Positions 10,398 to 21,443 are shown, counted from the first letter of the stretch. The stretch is 64,000 nt of DNA from Anastatus disparis (GCA_017163975.1 JAFFSR010000264.1:7926001-7990000), one strand, 5' to 3'. Notes: a model not told the origin generated them from the letters alone. Program-made: numbers and translations.

Positions 10398-10904
10398 ATG
10401 GAACCATCGTACGACGTGAATTTTTTTATCGCTCGTCCACCGTCACACCCAACGCAAGTCATGACCCCGAGACCTCTTGATCCGAGCAAGCCGCGCAACA
10501 AGCCTTATATTACTAGCATCACCGCACCACCCGACAGGTTAAGGCAGGTAATCGAGGAGGCCCTACGCCGACGCGACCAACAGGTGGCCACCGTGAGATC
10601 CGCGCATATACCATCTACGCTCGCCCCTCGAAAGCCTAAGGTTTGTTGCACGGCCACCTCCACTTCAAGGGCCCCGAAGGCAAGCACATCACCATCATCG
10701 GACAAGAAGGGAAGGTCCTTGACTACCAACACCTTGCCAGATGGCACAGTATTTGTCGTGCCAACAGGGGTCAGGAAGATGAATACCATCGCTGGAGGAC
10801 ATCGGTACACCCTGTTGTTGGAGAAGGCTACCGGTAAGGTAGAAAAGGTTCTAAAAAAACGGCCAGTTGGTGAGTCTACACATTGTATTATATTATTCTT
10901 GTAA
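10398..10904 (+). CDS. Third ORF downstream of integrase (unknown)
   Basis: The ATG at 10398 (MEPSYDVNFF) opens a frame of 168 codons in the position where env-bearing elements keep an envelope gene. I see no signal peptide, furin site or membrane anchor; the protein is Pro-, Lys- and Ser-rich with a basic C-terminus. It is not recognisable as an envelope. A consensus splice donor (G|GTGAGT at 10869/10870) lies within the last codons; joining to the acceptor in the 3' LTR (AG at 11666-11667) would replace the tail by about 15 residues ending at TAA 11712-11714. An accessory or nucleic-acid-binding role is conceivable but not shown. Confidence 0.55.
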   Translation: MEPSYDVNFFIARPPSHPTQVMTPRPLDPSKPRNKPYITSITAPPDRLRQVIEEALRRRDQQVATVRSAHIPSTLAPRKPKVCCTATSTSRAPKASTSPSSDKKGRSLTTNTLPDGTVFVVPTGVRKMNTIAGGHRYTLLLEKATGKVEKVLKKRPVGESTHCIILFL

Positions 10905-11124
10905 ATATATTCGCCCCCTTTTTCGTACGAAAATAGTAATTTTAGTTAGTCAGTATTCTTCTTCTTTTGTAAAAGTAAGCTTAAGCATAATTTTTTTACT
11001 TATTTATTCACTTAAATTTCTTCTTTATTTATATAAATAATATTTAATTTATGATACTAATTATGATTAAGGTTACTTAACCTATTAGTTTAGTTTAGGT
11101 TCGTTCGCAAGCTTCACTCTCCCA

Positions 11125-11137
11125 AGCGAGAGGGGTG
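11125..11137 (+). promoter_or_regulatory. Polypurine tract
   Basis: AGCGAGAGGGGTG directly precedes the 3' LTR, the expected place for plus-strand priming. The stretch 10905-11124 between the third ORF and this tract holds no feature I can name. Confidence 0.65.
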
Positions 11138-12229
11138 TGCGACGATTCAAAAATCGCGCTAGACGCAGTACCTGCGCTCAGCCGCTACGAGGCGCTACTC
11201 CCGCAACGGGAATAGCGAGCTCCATAGCATATATAAGCGAGCCGCCGAGCCAGCATCAGACTCTCTCCCCTTCCTCTGTGTAAGAGTGGAATTGCTCGGC
11301 ACAGTGGGAGTTATCCTTTCCTATACTCCTGTCTTAGACTATGTAAGGGTGGGATTGCCCGGCATAGTATCCTATCTATCCGTCAGTGTAAGGGTGGGAT
11401 TGCCCGACACTGACTCCTAGCTACTACCTCCACCATCGCTGGTCGGGGTAGAGTCCTCCGTTGGTCTTCGACCAAAAGTCTCCCCCCCTCTTCTCCACTT
11501 ATGGTTTAGAGGGTTACCATCCTAGCTCTCCTATATTACCTTACCTGGCTCCGTTACCGACCGCGCCGAACTCCGCCGGTAAAGTAGGTCGCGAATTTAC
11601 CCGCCGAGTCTTTATTATCAAATAATTAACCATTGTATTTTCTTTCTGTTTCTTTTATTTGTTACAGCCGATAAATACGAGGTAGCGCCACCTAGCGGTC
11701 AAGGAGAGAACTAAATATAAATTCTTTTCTTCGCAACGTGCAAACCTTATTTCGTTCAATTATAACCTTTATTTATTTTTTTGTTTGTTATTAAGTATTA
11801 CTATCGGCGTTGTAATTATTTTGTTGTTATTTTTTTTAATAAATATAAAAGAAAAGATAATTTAAGTTTAAAGTGTCGTGTTTGAACTTAATCACCAGTC
11901 CGCAGTACCCATCCTGCTTCCTCTCACGAACATTATCATTTAGTGTATAAGGATAGGTTAGTTTTGGATTATTTATTTAACTCTTTTAATTAACGTTATT
12001 TCTTTTATATTTTTTTTCTCTTTAAATATTTAAATGGATTTTAATTCATTTTTATTTATTTTTATTTATTTCTTTCTTATTATTAATTTTATTAATTTGA
12101 TAAGGTTAGGTTAGTTTAGTATGTAAGTTTGAACTTTGGCCTCCGAGAATCAACAATCTGCAGCGCCCTCTAAAAGTCTGACGCCTACGATATCAAGATC
12201 CATTCGAGGCAAAAAGGCCAAACGTTACA
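11138..12229 (+). repeat. 3' LTR (1092 bp)
   Basis: Matches the 5' LTR throughout my reading, except for one extra T near 11831. It carries the same TATA box (11230-11237), three hairpins (11276-11304, 11338-11368, 11382-11414), splice-acceptor-like ACAG ending at 11667, and AATAAA at 11838-11843, which would serve as the element's polyadenylation signal. Confidence 0.95.
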
Positions 12230-12233
12230 ACGC
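12230..12233. repeat. Target-site duplication ACGC, right copy
   Basis: Second copy of the 4-bp duplication; the next two bases complete the second His codon of the interrupted HUH motif. Confidence 0.9.
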
Positions 12234-13260
12234 ATATGTTGTTATTCTTAGATAAAAATGATAAATTGGACATTCCCGAAAACGTTGATAAAATAATAAG
12301 TGCAGAAATCCCAAATAGAGATATTTATCCAAAATTATATAGTATTGTTAAACAATTTATGATACACGGTCCCTGTGGTATGCAAAATATTAATTGTCCG
12401 TGTATGGATAAAAATACGAAACAATGTACGAAAAATTTTCCAAAAAAATTTAATATTACAACAACGATTAAATCAAATAGGTATCCACTATACAAACGCA
12501 AAAATGATGGCGTCGAAATTATTTAAAAAAATAAATTTACAGAAAGAATTGCAGATAATGGATTCGTTGTTTCTTATAATCCTTACTTATTATTGAAATT
12601 TAATGCACACATAAACGTAGAAGTTTGTTCCACTGTACAATGCATTAAATATTTATTCAAATACTGTTATGAAGGTCATGATTGTGCATACATTGAAATA
12701 CATCAAGTAAATGTTGATTTTAAATCAGAAAATTAAGACACTTTTGAAAATGACAATAGTGAAAATGTTGAATATGAATATGACGAAATCAAACAATACA
12801 TTAATACACGATATTTATGTCCACCTGAAGCAATGCACAGATTATTAGAATATCCTTCACATGTTATTCCACATACTATAAAACGTCTAAGCGTTCATGA
12901 AGAGAATCAACAAAACGTATTTTTTGAAGAAGGAAAAGAAGAAATGATCATGCAAAAAAATGTTGGAACAACATTAACAGCATATTTTGAATCGAATCGA
13001 GAAGATTTCGAAGCACGAAATTACTTATATTCAGAAATACCAAATTTTTATACATTTGATGAAAAACTGAAAAAGTGGAATAAGAAAAAAAAAAGAAAAC
13101 CAATACTCAGTAGAATGTACTTAGTAAGTCCGAAAGATAGAGAACGTTATTTTATTAGGTTACTACTATTACATGTTAAAGGAGCTACGTCTTTTGAAGC
13201 TTTGCGTACTGTTGATGATGTGATGTACAATTCGTTTTATGATTTTTATTAAACGATTTT
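12230..13260 (+). pseudogene. Helitron Rep C-terminal half (broken)
   Basis: Resumes directly after the LTR element with MLLFLDKNDKLDIPENVDKI, then IISAEIPNRDIYPKLY and MIHGPCGMQN. After a frame break near 12526 it continues with PYLLLKFNAHINVEV and KYLFKYCYEGHDCA. This last block carries the two closely spaced Tyr (codons 12650-12652 and 12662-12664) typical of Helitron Rep. 12833-13252 has the RLSVHEENQQNVFFEEG block and ILSRMYLVSPKDRERYFIR. Stops at 12526 and 12734 and truncation near 13252 disable it. Confidence 0.85.
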
Positions 13261-14757
13261 AATTTACCCAACATAAGCACATTCATAGAAGAAGATAATA
13301 ATGAAACAATTTTAAATCATAATAATTATATTCTTAATGAATCAGAAATGAAAATAAATTCTTTAAATAATAAACAAAGACAAATATTCGACTCTACACC
13401 AAAAAGTTTAAACAACCAAATTAAAAAAAAATATATTTTTATAGATGGACCGGGTTGAAGTGGAAAAAGTTATTTACTTAACGTTTTAATGGCTTATTCT
13501 AAATATCAAACCATACATTATTTATGTGTAGCTTTGACAGGTATAGCAGTGAATTCATTAGTCGATGGAAGTACCGTGCATACAACATTTAAACTACCGT
13601 TAAATATAACAGATTGTACAACTTGTAATGTTAAACCTAATTCTGCAGAAGGCAAACAATTAAAGGAAACACAAATAATTATTTGGGATAAAATATCCAT
13701 GACTTCAAAATTTGTTTTTGAAGCAGTTGATCGTCTTTTCCAAGATTTATACAATGTAAACCAACCCTTCGGTGGTAAAACTGTAATTATATCAGGAGAT
13801 TTCAGGTAAACATTACCAATTGTACGACATGATAGCCGTATGAACATTATTGAAAATTCAGTTAAATTTAGTTTATTATGGCAAAATTTTAAGCAAATGA
13901 AGTTAAATGAAAAGCTGCGAGTTTCGGATAATGATAATCATTTTAAACAATGGTTATTATACATCGGAGAAGGAAAACGCCGCGATGTTTTTGAAGATGA
14001 TAATGAAGTAACTGCTATACCAGATAATTTTATCATTAAAGAAAATCTTGTCGAAAAAATATTCGGAAAAACAATAAAAATAGATAATACGAATACGAAA
14101 AAAGTTATTTTGGTTCCTAAAAATAATGATGTAACTGAAATCAATAATAATGTTTTGAATTTAATGGAAGGAAACCATGTTGAATATTTGAGTATTGATA
14201 CTGTTGAAGATGATAACAAAGAAAATTTAGATATTATGTTACCTACAGAATTTTTAAATAAGTTAACTCCTAATGGATTTCCACCACATGAATTACATTT
14301 AAAAGTAGGAGCTATCATTATACTTTTAAGAAATTTAAATGTCAATAAGGGACTTTGTAATGGAACAAGGTTGATAGTAGAAAAAATGCTTAAATATTTC
14401 ATTCAAGCGGAATTAGCAACTGGTCAAAACAAAGGTAAATAAGTTTTCATTCCAAGAATAAATTTATCTCCGTCTACGGAAGAAATTCCATTCAATATGC
14501 AACGAAAACAGTTTCCTATTAGATTAGGATTTGCAATGACTATTAATAAATCACAAGGACAATCTTATGTAAAAGTTAGTGTTTCTTTGCCGTCACCAGT
14601 TTTCAGTCATGGGCAATTATATGTTGCTCTTTCAAGGACGAAATTTAAAAACAATTTAAAATTATTTTTAGGTGACTACGCTATTGTCAACGGAGAAAAT
14701 AAAAATGATCAGAACACAATATATACAAAAAACATTGTTTATAAAGAGATATTATAA
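13260..14757 (+). pseudogene. Helitron PIF1-type helicase domain (broken)
   Basis: The helicase half of the RepHel protein, which unwinds DNA 5'-3'. Walker A is visible as IDGPG-stop-SGKS, with a TGA at 13456-13458. Walker B is IIWDKISM (Lys where Glu is usual). Motif III is GGKTVIISGDFR, then a TAA at 13807-13809. 13840-14442 contains LRVSDNDNHFKQWLLYIGEG, PNGFPPHELHLKVGAIIILL and RNLNVNKGLCNGTRL. 14497-14757 holds the last helicase motifs ([23 protein letters not shown]). At least three stops or frame breaks make it a pseudogene. No Helitron 3' hairpin was identified in 14758-14880. Confidence 0.9.
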
Positions 14758-14883
14758 AGAATATGTCAATATGTATCTAATATTTATGTTTTAGATTGTG
14801 TTAATAGTTGAACTCGAAATATAATAAAATATATGATATTTAATAAAAATAAATATCAACTGACGCTTTCAAAATAGTTTAAT

Positions 14884-15245
14884 ATGATGTTGAATCAGCT
14901 GTATATAAGACGCGCTGGTAAATCGGCTACATAAGGAAACGTGCTGTTGAATCGGCTGCATACGAGGATACGCTATTAAATCGACTACATTAGGGAATGC
15001 GCTGTTGAATCGGCTGCAAATAGGGATGGGCTGTAGAATCGGCTGCATATGGGGATGCGCTGTTGAATCGGCTGCATATTGGGATGCGCTGTTGAATCGG
15101 CTGCATATTGGGATGTGCTGTTGAATCGGCTGCATATTGAGATGTGCTGTTAAATTGGCTGCATATGGGAATGCGCTGTTTAAACGGCTGCATATTGGGA
15201 CGCTCTGTTTAATCGGCTGCATATGGAGATGCACTATTAGATTTG
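14884..15245. repeat. 29-bp minisatellite
   Basis: About 12 head-to-tail copies of a 29-bp unit of the form TGTTGAATCGGCTGCATAT + TGGGATGCGC, with no spacers, so this is not a CRISPR array. Because 29 is not a multiple of 3 the minus strand stays open in several frames, giving artefactual repetitive ORFs. Outer copies are more diverged than central ones. Confidence 0.9.
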
Positions 15246-15424
15246 CAATGTCTAGTGTAAGAATGAGACGTTAAGACATTGCATTTAAAATAAGAAAAAA
15301 TATTATAGCGTCTGGAGCGGAGCCTGTATAAAACATTATAAAAATACGCTCCACTAAAGAATCCAATGTTAAAGTATACAGGCTTGGATGAAAAGCTACG
15401 TTAGAAAACATATTGACCAAAAAA

Positions 15425-16270
15425 ATGTAGGAATCAAAAAAATATAAAGCCCAAGAAAATATAAGGCCCAAGAAAATATAAGGCCCAAAAAATATAAAGC
15501 CAATGAAAGATTTAGGCCCGAGAAAATATAAGGCCTAAAAAATATAGAGACCGAAAAAATATTGGGCCCAAAAAAATATTAAGTCGAAAAAATTATAAGG
15601 CCCAAAAAAATATAAGGCCCAAAAAAATATAAGGCCCAAAAAAGTATCAGGCTCGATAAAATATGAGGCCCAAAAAAAATTAAGGCCCTAGAAAATATAA
15701 GGCCCAAAAAATATAGAGCGAAAAAATATTGGGCTTAAAAAAAATTAGGGCTCAAGAAATCATAAGGCCCAAAAAATATGGAGACCAAAAAAATATTGGG
15801 CCCAAAAAAATATTAAGTCCAAAAAATTATAAGGCCCAAAAAAATATAAGGCCCAAGAAAGTATAAGGCTCAATAAAATATGAGGCCCAAAAAAATATAA
15901 GGCTCAATAAAATATAAGACCCAAAAAAAATAAGGCCCAAAAAATATAGAGATCGAAAAAATATTGGGCCCAAAAAAATATTGAGTCCAAAAAATTATAA
16001 GGCCCAAGAAAATATAAGGCTCAATAAAATATAAGGCTCAAAAAAAATAAGGCTAAAAAAATATAGAGACCGAAAAAATATTGGGCTCAAAAAAATATTG
16101 AGTCCAAAAAAATATTAGGCCCAAAAAAATATTGAGTCCAAAAAATTACAAGGCCCAAGAAAATTACAATACCCAAGAAAATATAAGGCCCAAAAAAATA
16201 AAAGGCCCAAGAAAATAAAAGGCCCAAGAAAATATAAGGCCCAAGAAAATATAAGGCCCAAGAAAGACAC
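15425..16270. repeat. 17-bp GGCCCAA minisatellite with higher-order structure
   Basis: About 50 degenerate copies of GGCCCAAGAAAATATAA. Variants alternate in a higher-order order: a GAGACCGAAAAAATATT block followed by GGGCCC and AAGTCC variants recurs near 15546, 15781, 15950 and 16066. 15246-15424 and 16271-16630 hold no recognisable gene. Confidence 0.85.
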
Positions 16271-16635
16271 ATTCAAAAAATGCGGAGAACCGGAGAAACG
16301 GAGAAAAAAGTGGTTTCACTTTAATATAATATAAGATTATTATTTAAACAATTTAAATATTTTTTTATCGATGACAAGAAACTTTTTAAATATAGTTATA
16401 TTTGTATTAAAACACAATTGAAAATGTCAATCAAATAACATTTTCATCAAAATAAATGTCAACGCTATGATTATTGTTATAAAAATTTTTATTTAACTAT
16501 CATTCATTGTCATTATTATTTGTGTAATATATATGAAAGAATAATATGTTTAGTGTTTGACTTAACGGGCCCGCCAAATTCCTTGCGCTGTTCGCGTTTT
16601 CCTGCTTTTTCTTGGAGGGGCTCCCTTCCAGGGTT

Positions 16636-17265
16636 ATGAATGTTTCCAGTTACCGAGTAAGCAGCTTGTAAATGGTCGGACCAGTTAGTAGTTACTGGGT
16701 GAGTAACTGGAAATGCTCAGACTATTTACCAGTTACTGGATTTGTAACTGGTAAATAGTTTATAGCTATTTACCAGTTACTGGATTTGTAACTGGTAAAT
16801 GTTCGGACCAGTTTGTAGTTACTGGGTGAGTAACTAGTAAATGGTCGTACCAGTTGGTAGTTACTGAGCGAGTAACTGGAAATAGTTAGACCAGTTAGCA
16901 GTTACTGGGTAAGTAAATAAAAATAGACGGACCTATGACCAGTGACTTGCTCTGTAACTGGGAACTGATCAGACTATTTACCAGTTACTCACCTAGTAAC
17001 TGCTAACTGATCCAACAATTTACCAATTGCTCTGTAACGGCTCCAACCATTTACCATTTATTTACGTGGTAACTGCAAACTGGTTGAATCATTTATCATT
17101 TAGCCACCCGCTTACTACCAACTGATTCGACCATTTACCAGTTACCAAAGATGTAAATAAGGAAATGTTTTTTTCATTTGAAATGGTCAAGTAATTGAGA
17201 ATACTTGCACCAGTTACAGAGCAAGTAACTGGTAAATGGTCTGACCAGTTCCCAGTTAAAGAGCA
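16636..17265. repeat. Palindromic ACTGGTAAATGGTC repeat array, copy A
   Basis: Repeated units built from CCAGTTACT and its complement AGTAACTGG with short spacers, so neighbouring units can pair. The right end (17178-17245, AAATGGTCAAGTAATTGAG) reappears in reverse orientation at about 48900-48935, next to a second array. 17270-17400 holds nothing I can name. Confidence 0.85.
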
Positions 17266-18371
17266 AGTAGCTCATCTAATAAAAATTGTGACTCGTTGGC
17301 AATGTTTAAAAGCAAGACCAAATATAGTTATTAAAAATTTTTATGTACGAATAATATCTTATGCCATTACGGCTATAGAATTGAGTGAAATTGAATAAAT
17401 TTGATCACCTACCCTAGCAAAAAAGATTTTAAATAATAATTAATAAAAAATGATAATAAATGATAAAAATGAATAAAAACTATCTGTAATTAATAAAAAA
17501 TGAAAAAAGGTGATAAAAATAGATAAAAATGGATGAAAGTGGATAAAAATGGATGAAAGTGGATAAAAATGGATAAAATACAATAATAAGTAATAAAATT
17601 GAATAAAAGGTAATAAAATTGGTATGAGTTCGGACATTTTATTAGATTTTATCCCTTTTTATCCGATTTTATCTATTATTATTACAAAATAATATTTTTT
17701 ATCCATTTATATTAGCTTTTAATTTTTTTTATCAATTATTAATATTTTTTATCAGTTTTTATTTAGATATAAAATATATTATAAACAATATTTTTAAAAT
17801 AACATATAAGTAAGAAAATATATAAATAAATTGTATTATGTTTTTGAAAATTTCTATATTTATTCGATCGCTGTGAATTACCTATATTATATCTAACCTA
17901 ATATAAACGCAACGCCGCAGAGATCACTAGTAAACACGGGCGCATACGAAGTGTACTGAACTCATACCACTTGCGGGAGTTGGACACAAATTTCAACGTC
18001 AAGTGACAGGATTTTTGGATTTAAAATATGCTGTTATCGTTAGTTGTCGGGATCGCATACGCAAGGGGTATTTTGACCAGGAGTTATAGGATTTCTCGAA
18101 TGTATGACAAAAATTACTATATGAACTAATAAAAATTTATAGATGTTATTGGAATGATTAAAAGGTTCAAAATTTTACTATGGTAACATAGTAATTATTT
18201 TAAGATTGTTTTGTAATAGTTCAAAAATGTCCTAGCATTTTTTGCTGCCTATCTTGTAAATAGTTTTAAAAACCTAATAAAATTTACTACAACGCTAGAA
18301 AAAAGAGCACGTTTTCATGTAAGTGCGTTATAATGCTAACAGTAAGTTTTAGAATTTTCTCTCAATATACT

Positions 18372-19226
18372 TGTGACAACCTTGGGGATCAGGAGGTTTC
18401 ACTGATTTTAAAAGTATCTAAGATGCAATGAATTAAGTAACAAAAAAAAAGAGAAGCTTTATTTCAGTAATTTATACATTAGTCGCATGCGCGCTTAAAA
18501 TGGACGCCAGCCACGTATAGCGTACGCGACGCCGCTTGCACTAGTTAAGTAACTATCAGCAAGACAAAAAGCAGATAAAAAAAACATACGCTAAAAGGGC
18601 AGAAGTACTAGACACACACAAAAAAAAAGAATTGGAATAGCACGAAGGGAAAGTACGGCATAGAACGCGCACGCGATCGCCAGGCACACACGTCGCAAAA
18701 GAAATAAATAAATTATATTCTTTCACTGAGCAATCGTGCACTCGCAACAACACGAGGCTTTTTTAAGCAAACTAAAATAAATTATAGAATAGCGAATCTA
18801 TCTATTTCCACTCACTCGAGATTCGATAATTACAACACACAACAAAAAGCACTATGCAATATCGCAAGTCGTAACGCTCTTTACTACACGCTGGCGACAG
18901 AAGGAATGATGCAATGGCATTTTCTTCCCGTCTACCCAGCTTCGTTTCTCTTGCTGTACGCTGCGCGCGCCGCAAGAGAGAGACAAACGATCCTTAACGG
19001 ACCCCAGCTTAGCTACTCGAGTCAAGCGGCTTGCTAGTTATATCAGTGCACAGTGTACGTGCTTTAGACATTCGCGCGTGTGTGCCAACGATCTTGGGTA
19101 ATAGTATTAAATATTTGACTCACGTGGTCTGCTTTTCGTCTAGTCCAGTAGTTGGATGCTCCCTTCTGTCGTTTATATGCTCTACAAATATACACAAAAG
19201 TAATATGGCTAATCCGCCATGTTACA
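18372..19226 (-). repeat. Solo LTR (855 bp) of a further retrotransposon
   Basis: On the minus strand it starts TGTAACATGG and ends GGTTGTCACA, with a TATAAA-type box close to its start and AATAAA about 100 bp before its end. The plus-strand flanks are both TACT (18368-18371 and 19227-19230), a 4-bp target duplication. Ends, TATA, polyadenylation signal and duplication together indicate a solo LTR left by LTR-LTR recombination. Short ORFs inside are not genes. Confidence 0.75.
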
Positions 19227-19625
19227 TACTTATGTTTTTTACCTGCAGGATGTAGAGATTGATACATTGAAATAAAATTTTTATTTGACATTGATAAACA
19301 TACGAATATGTATTAACCTATAATTGTTTTAGAAAATTTGCAAATGAATTAGAACAATATAATTTTTGAAAACCTATATTACCTATTTTACATGCTATTT
19401 ATAATACTTAAAACATTCTTAAAATTTATTATATAAATTGATAAAAACTGATAAAAAATAATAAAAATTAATTAAATGTGATAAATAATAATAGTGACCG
19501 ATAACAATGGATAAAATCGGATAAAATGTCCGAATTTCTACAGTTTTTATCCTTTTTTTATTTTTTTTTATTCTTATCACTTATTATCAAAATTTATCCA
19601 TTTTAATCACTTTTTATTCATGATT

Positions 19626-19630
19626 ATCAT
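19626..19630. repeat. Target-site duplication ATCAT, left copy
   Basis: ATCAT precedes the LTR at 19631 and recurs at 30898-30902 after the 3' LTR. The joined flanks recreate the foldback arm sequence. Confidence 0.75.
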
Positions 19631-20415
19631 TGTGAGCGCCCAGTTATATCATAAACTCTCATTTGTTAAACTAAATAATTACAACATAATTACACGCGAT
19701 AAATAATAATCTATGAATAAGAAATGAGAATTAAAGTATTATAATTTAAAAGAATAAAAGCATAAGCGCCCAAAGTATGTACGCTCCTGAAGCGCACATA
19801 CATTCAAAGTCACTCGTGTACATGCAACATACATCGAAAGCGCGCTTAGTCCTCATATTGGCTCAGCGCGCAAGAGAAAAGCAGGACCACGCGCGTGAAC
19901 GCCGGCGGTGCCAATCTATCAACGAAGAGGGGACTAGAGTCCAGCGCCTATAAAAGCAGGCCAGCAGAGAGGAAGGCTCTCTTCTGCCTCGCCTCAGCTC
20001 AACTTAACTTGCTTTGTCTTTTGACGCCAAGCACAGAGGAATCACTTACATGATTCTTCTATGCTCGAGCGTTTATTCAATTCACATTGTACAATTGCTT
20101 AATATAATTTAAATGAAGAGTTGCGGCGAGCAACAAACCACATCCTTATCCCATCCTAAAGGGTAAAGCCCCGCGTACTGAGGCACTTGGTCCTCAGTAA
20201 TAACGGGCATTACCCATAACATCAATAACCATTTACTAACACTGGAAATAAATACACACACATACACACTGACACATTCGAGCCCGCACCAGACGGCATA
20301 GCAACTTGTCTGGTTAACGGCTCTATAATTACAATGCCGAAATACGGCAAGAATAAGACTCATAAGAGTCAATAGAAGTGCGGCTTACTAGCCATAAGCT
20401 AGTAGGACGTCCTAC
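19631..20415 (+). repeat. 5' LTR of element 2 (785 bp)
   Basis: Begins TGTGAGCGCCCAG and ends GACGTCCTAC just before the primer site. TATAAAAG at 19949-19956 is the probable promoter. The minus-strand ORF inside (20109-20372) is shared by the other copy and is not a gene. The 3' LTR copy lacks 19 bp around 20115 and about 26 bp before its end. Confidence 0.85.
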
Positions 20416-20428
20416 TGGCGCCCGAACA
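20416..20428 (+). promoter_or_regulatory. Primer-binding site, Lys-tRNA type
   Basis: TGGCGCCCGAACA follows the LTR directly and matches the first 13 bases of the classical tRNA-Lys site. Beyond it the sequence becomes A-rich and no longer matches. Confidence 0.75.
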
Positions 20429-20645
20429 AAAAATTTAGCGTTAATTGCGCATAATATTTCAAAATCATAGCATTTGTAAATTTAAACAAAATATTCGCGA
20501 AATAATACATTGAGAAAAAAATAAAAAAATAAGTTCAATATAATAATATTTGTAAAATGAATCAAAACACTTGGAAAATATAATAAGAAAAAATCATAAA
20601 ACAAAATATTATATCTAATTTTGTGAATCAAAGAATTTAGCTTAA

Positions 20646-21026
20646 GAAGGGGCCAAACTATCTGTCTTTGTCTAATAGCGTTTTTCATCATTTATGTAAA
20701 CACTATCCTGTATAACAAGAAAAAAATAGCAGCCCCCGCTAGATATTAGTATAATAAGTAAATTTTGTAATAACAACCAAATTTTTTCACTGCGTAGTTT
20801 TTGAATAATTAGAGACCTACCAAAAAAAGATAGGTTATATTCTAGATTGCTAGTAGGTCTCTAATTAGTCAAAAACTATGCGGTAAAAAATTTGGTTGTT
20901 ATTACAAAATTTACTTAGTATACTAATATCTAGCGGGGGCTGCTATTTTTTTCTTGTTATACCGGATAGTGTTTACATAAATGATGAAAAACGCTATTAG
21001 ACAAAGACAGATAGTTCGGCCCCTTC
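20646..21026. mobile_element. TTAA-bounded MITE with near-perfect arms (381 bp)
   Basis: Arms 20646-20820 and 20853-21026 are near-perfect inverted repeats starting GAAGGGGCC and ending GGCCCCTTC; the centre is a 32-bp spacer. TTAA lies on both sides (20642-20645, 21027-21030), which is the piggyBac target, though TTAA could also be part of the terminal repeat. It is inserted in the leader of LTR element 2 and has no coding capacity. Confidence 0.8.
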
Positions 21027-21029
21027 TTA

Positions 21030-21443
21030 ATGAATAATAAAATTACAACAGCAGAATTTATCGAAAATTCTGTCAAAAATAAAAATGAGAATATTAACAC
21101 ACAAAAACAACAAATATTACATAACAAAGTAACAACATTTTTAAAACAAACACACCAAACACATAGTTTAAAACGCGAAATAAGAAAATTAGAAATCGAA
21201 ATACAGAACATACACAAAGAATTAGACTATCTAACAAATGATAGTAAAATCAACAACGAAAATTCAGGTAGAATTTTCGAACACTTAAACAAACAACTAC
21301 CAAAAGCTTTAAAACAAATAAAAATTAATACACAACTCATTAACATATTAATAAACAAAAATGAAAAATCAATTAAGAACGAAATAAACAGAACAATAAA
21401 AGAAAATAGTATTAATAACAACAATAATTATAACAATAGATAA
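21030..21443 (+). CDS. Uncharacterised Asn/Lys-rich coiled-coil ORF
   Basis: An open frame of 137 codons whose ATG overlaps the last A of the TTAA. Residues 45-75 have a heptad-like Leu/Ile spacing (REIRKLEIEIQNIHKELDYL), suggesting a coiled coil. It precedes the gag remnant inside LTR element 2 and may be an accessory or gag N-terminal segment. Low complexity in A-rich DNA means it could also be spurious. 21444-22023 is A-rich and otherwise empty. Confidence 0.35.
   Translation: MNNKITTAEFIENSVKNKNENINTQKQQILHNKVTTFLKQTHQTHSLKREIRKLEIEIQNIHKELDYLTNDSKINNENSGRIFEHLNKQLPKALKQIKINTQLINILINKNEKSIKNEINRTIKENSINNNNNYNNR

Larger units (their letters stand above)
4588..12229 (+). mobile_element. 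Young Ty3/gypsy-type LTR retrotransposon
   Basis: Layout: 5' LTR 4588-5678, primer-binding site at 5679, gag 6165-7235, pol in two frames (7193-10290), a third ORF (10398-10904), polypurine tract, 3' LTR 11138-12229. The LTRs start TGCG and end TTACA. Reading them side by side, I found only one difference, a T7 versus T8 run, so the insertion is very recent. The order protease, RT, RNase H, integrase defines the Ty3/gypsy group. No envelope gene was recognised. Despite its youth the copy has a frameshift in pol (near 9140) and an odd protease active site, so it probably cannot move alone. Confidence 0.95.
1290..14760 (+). mobile_element. Decayed autonomous Helitron, interrupted by a gypsy-type element
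   Basis: The order is a Ulp1-like peptidase remnant, a lysine-rich repeat segment, the Helitron N-terminal/Rep domain and a PIF1-type helicase, all on the plus strand. The order and motifs are typical of Helitron Rep-Hel proteins. An LTR element at 4588-12229 splits the Rep gene; removing it with one copy of its 4-bp duplication makes the two Rep halves contiguous in frame. Many stop codons and frameshifts show the Helitron is dead. The 5' TC end and the 3' hairpin/CTRR end were not located, so the outer limits are those of the coding remnants. Confidence 0.85.

Noticed and set aside
10398..10904. Third gypsy ORF as an envelope gene
   Set aside because: No signal peptide, cleavage site or transmembrane segment.
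14869..15234. Minus-strand ORF of repeated Ser/Cys/Arg/Phe units
   Set aside because: Open only because of the 29-bp repeat; no start context or homology.
14884..15245. Regular 29-bp repeats resembling a CRISPR array
   Set aside because: Units are directly adjacent with no unique spacers, and the context is eukaryotic; it is a minisatellite.
20109..20372. Minus-strand ORF shared with 30629-30883
   Set aside because: Both are the same LTR segment; conservation reflects LTR identity, not coding.
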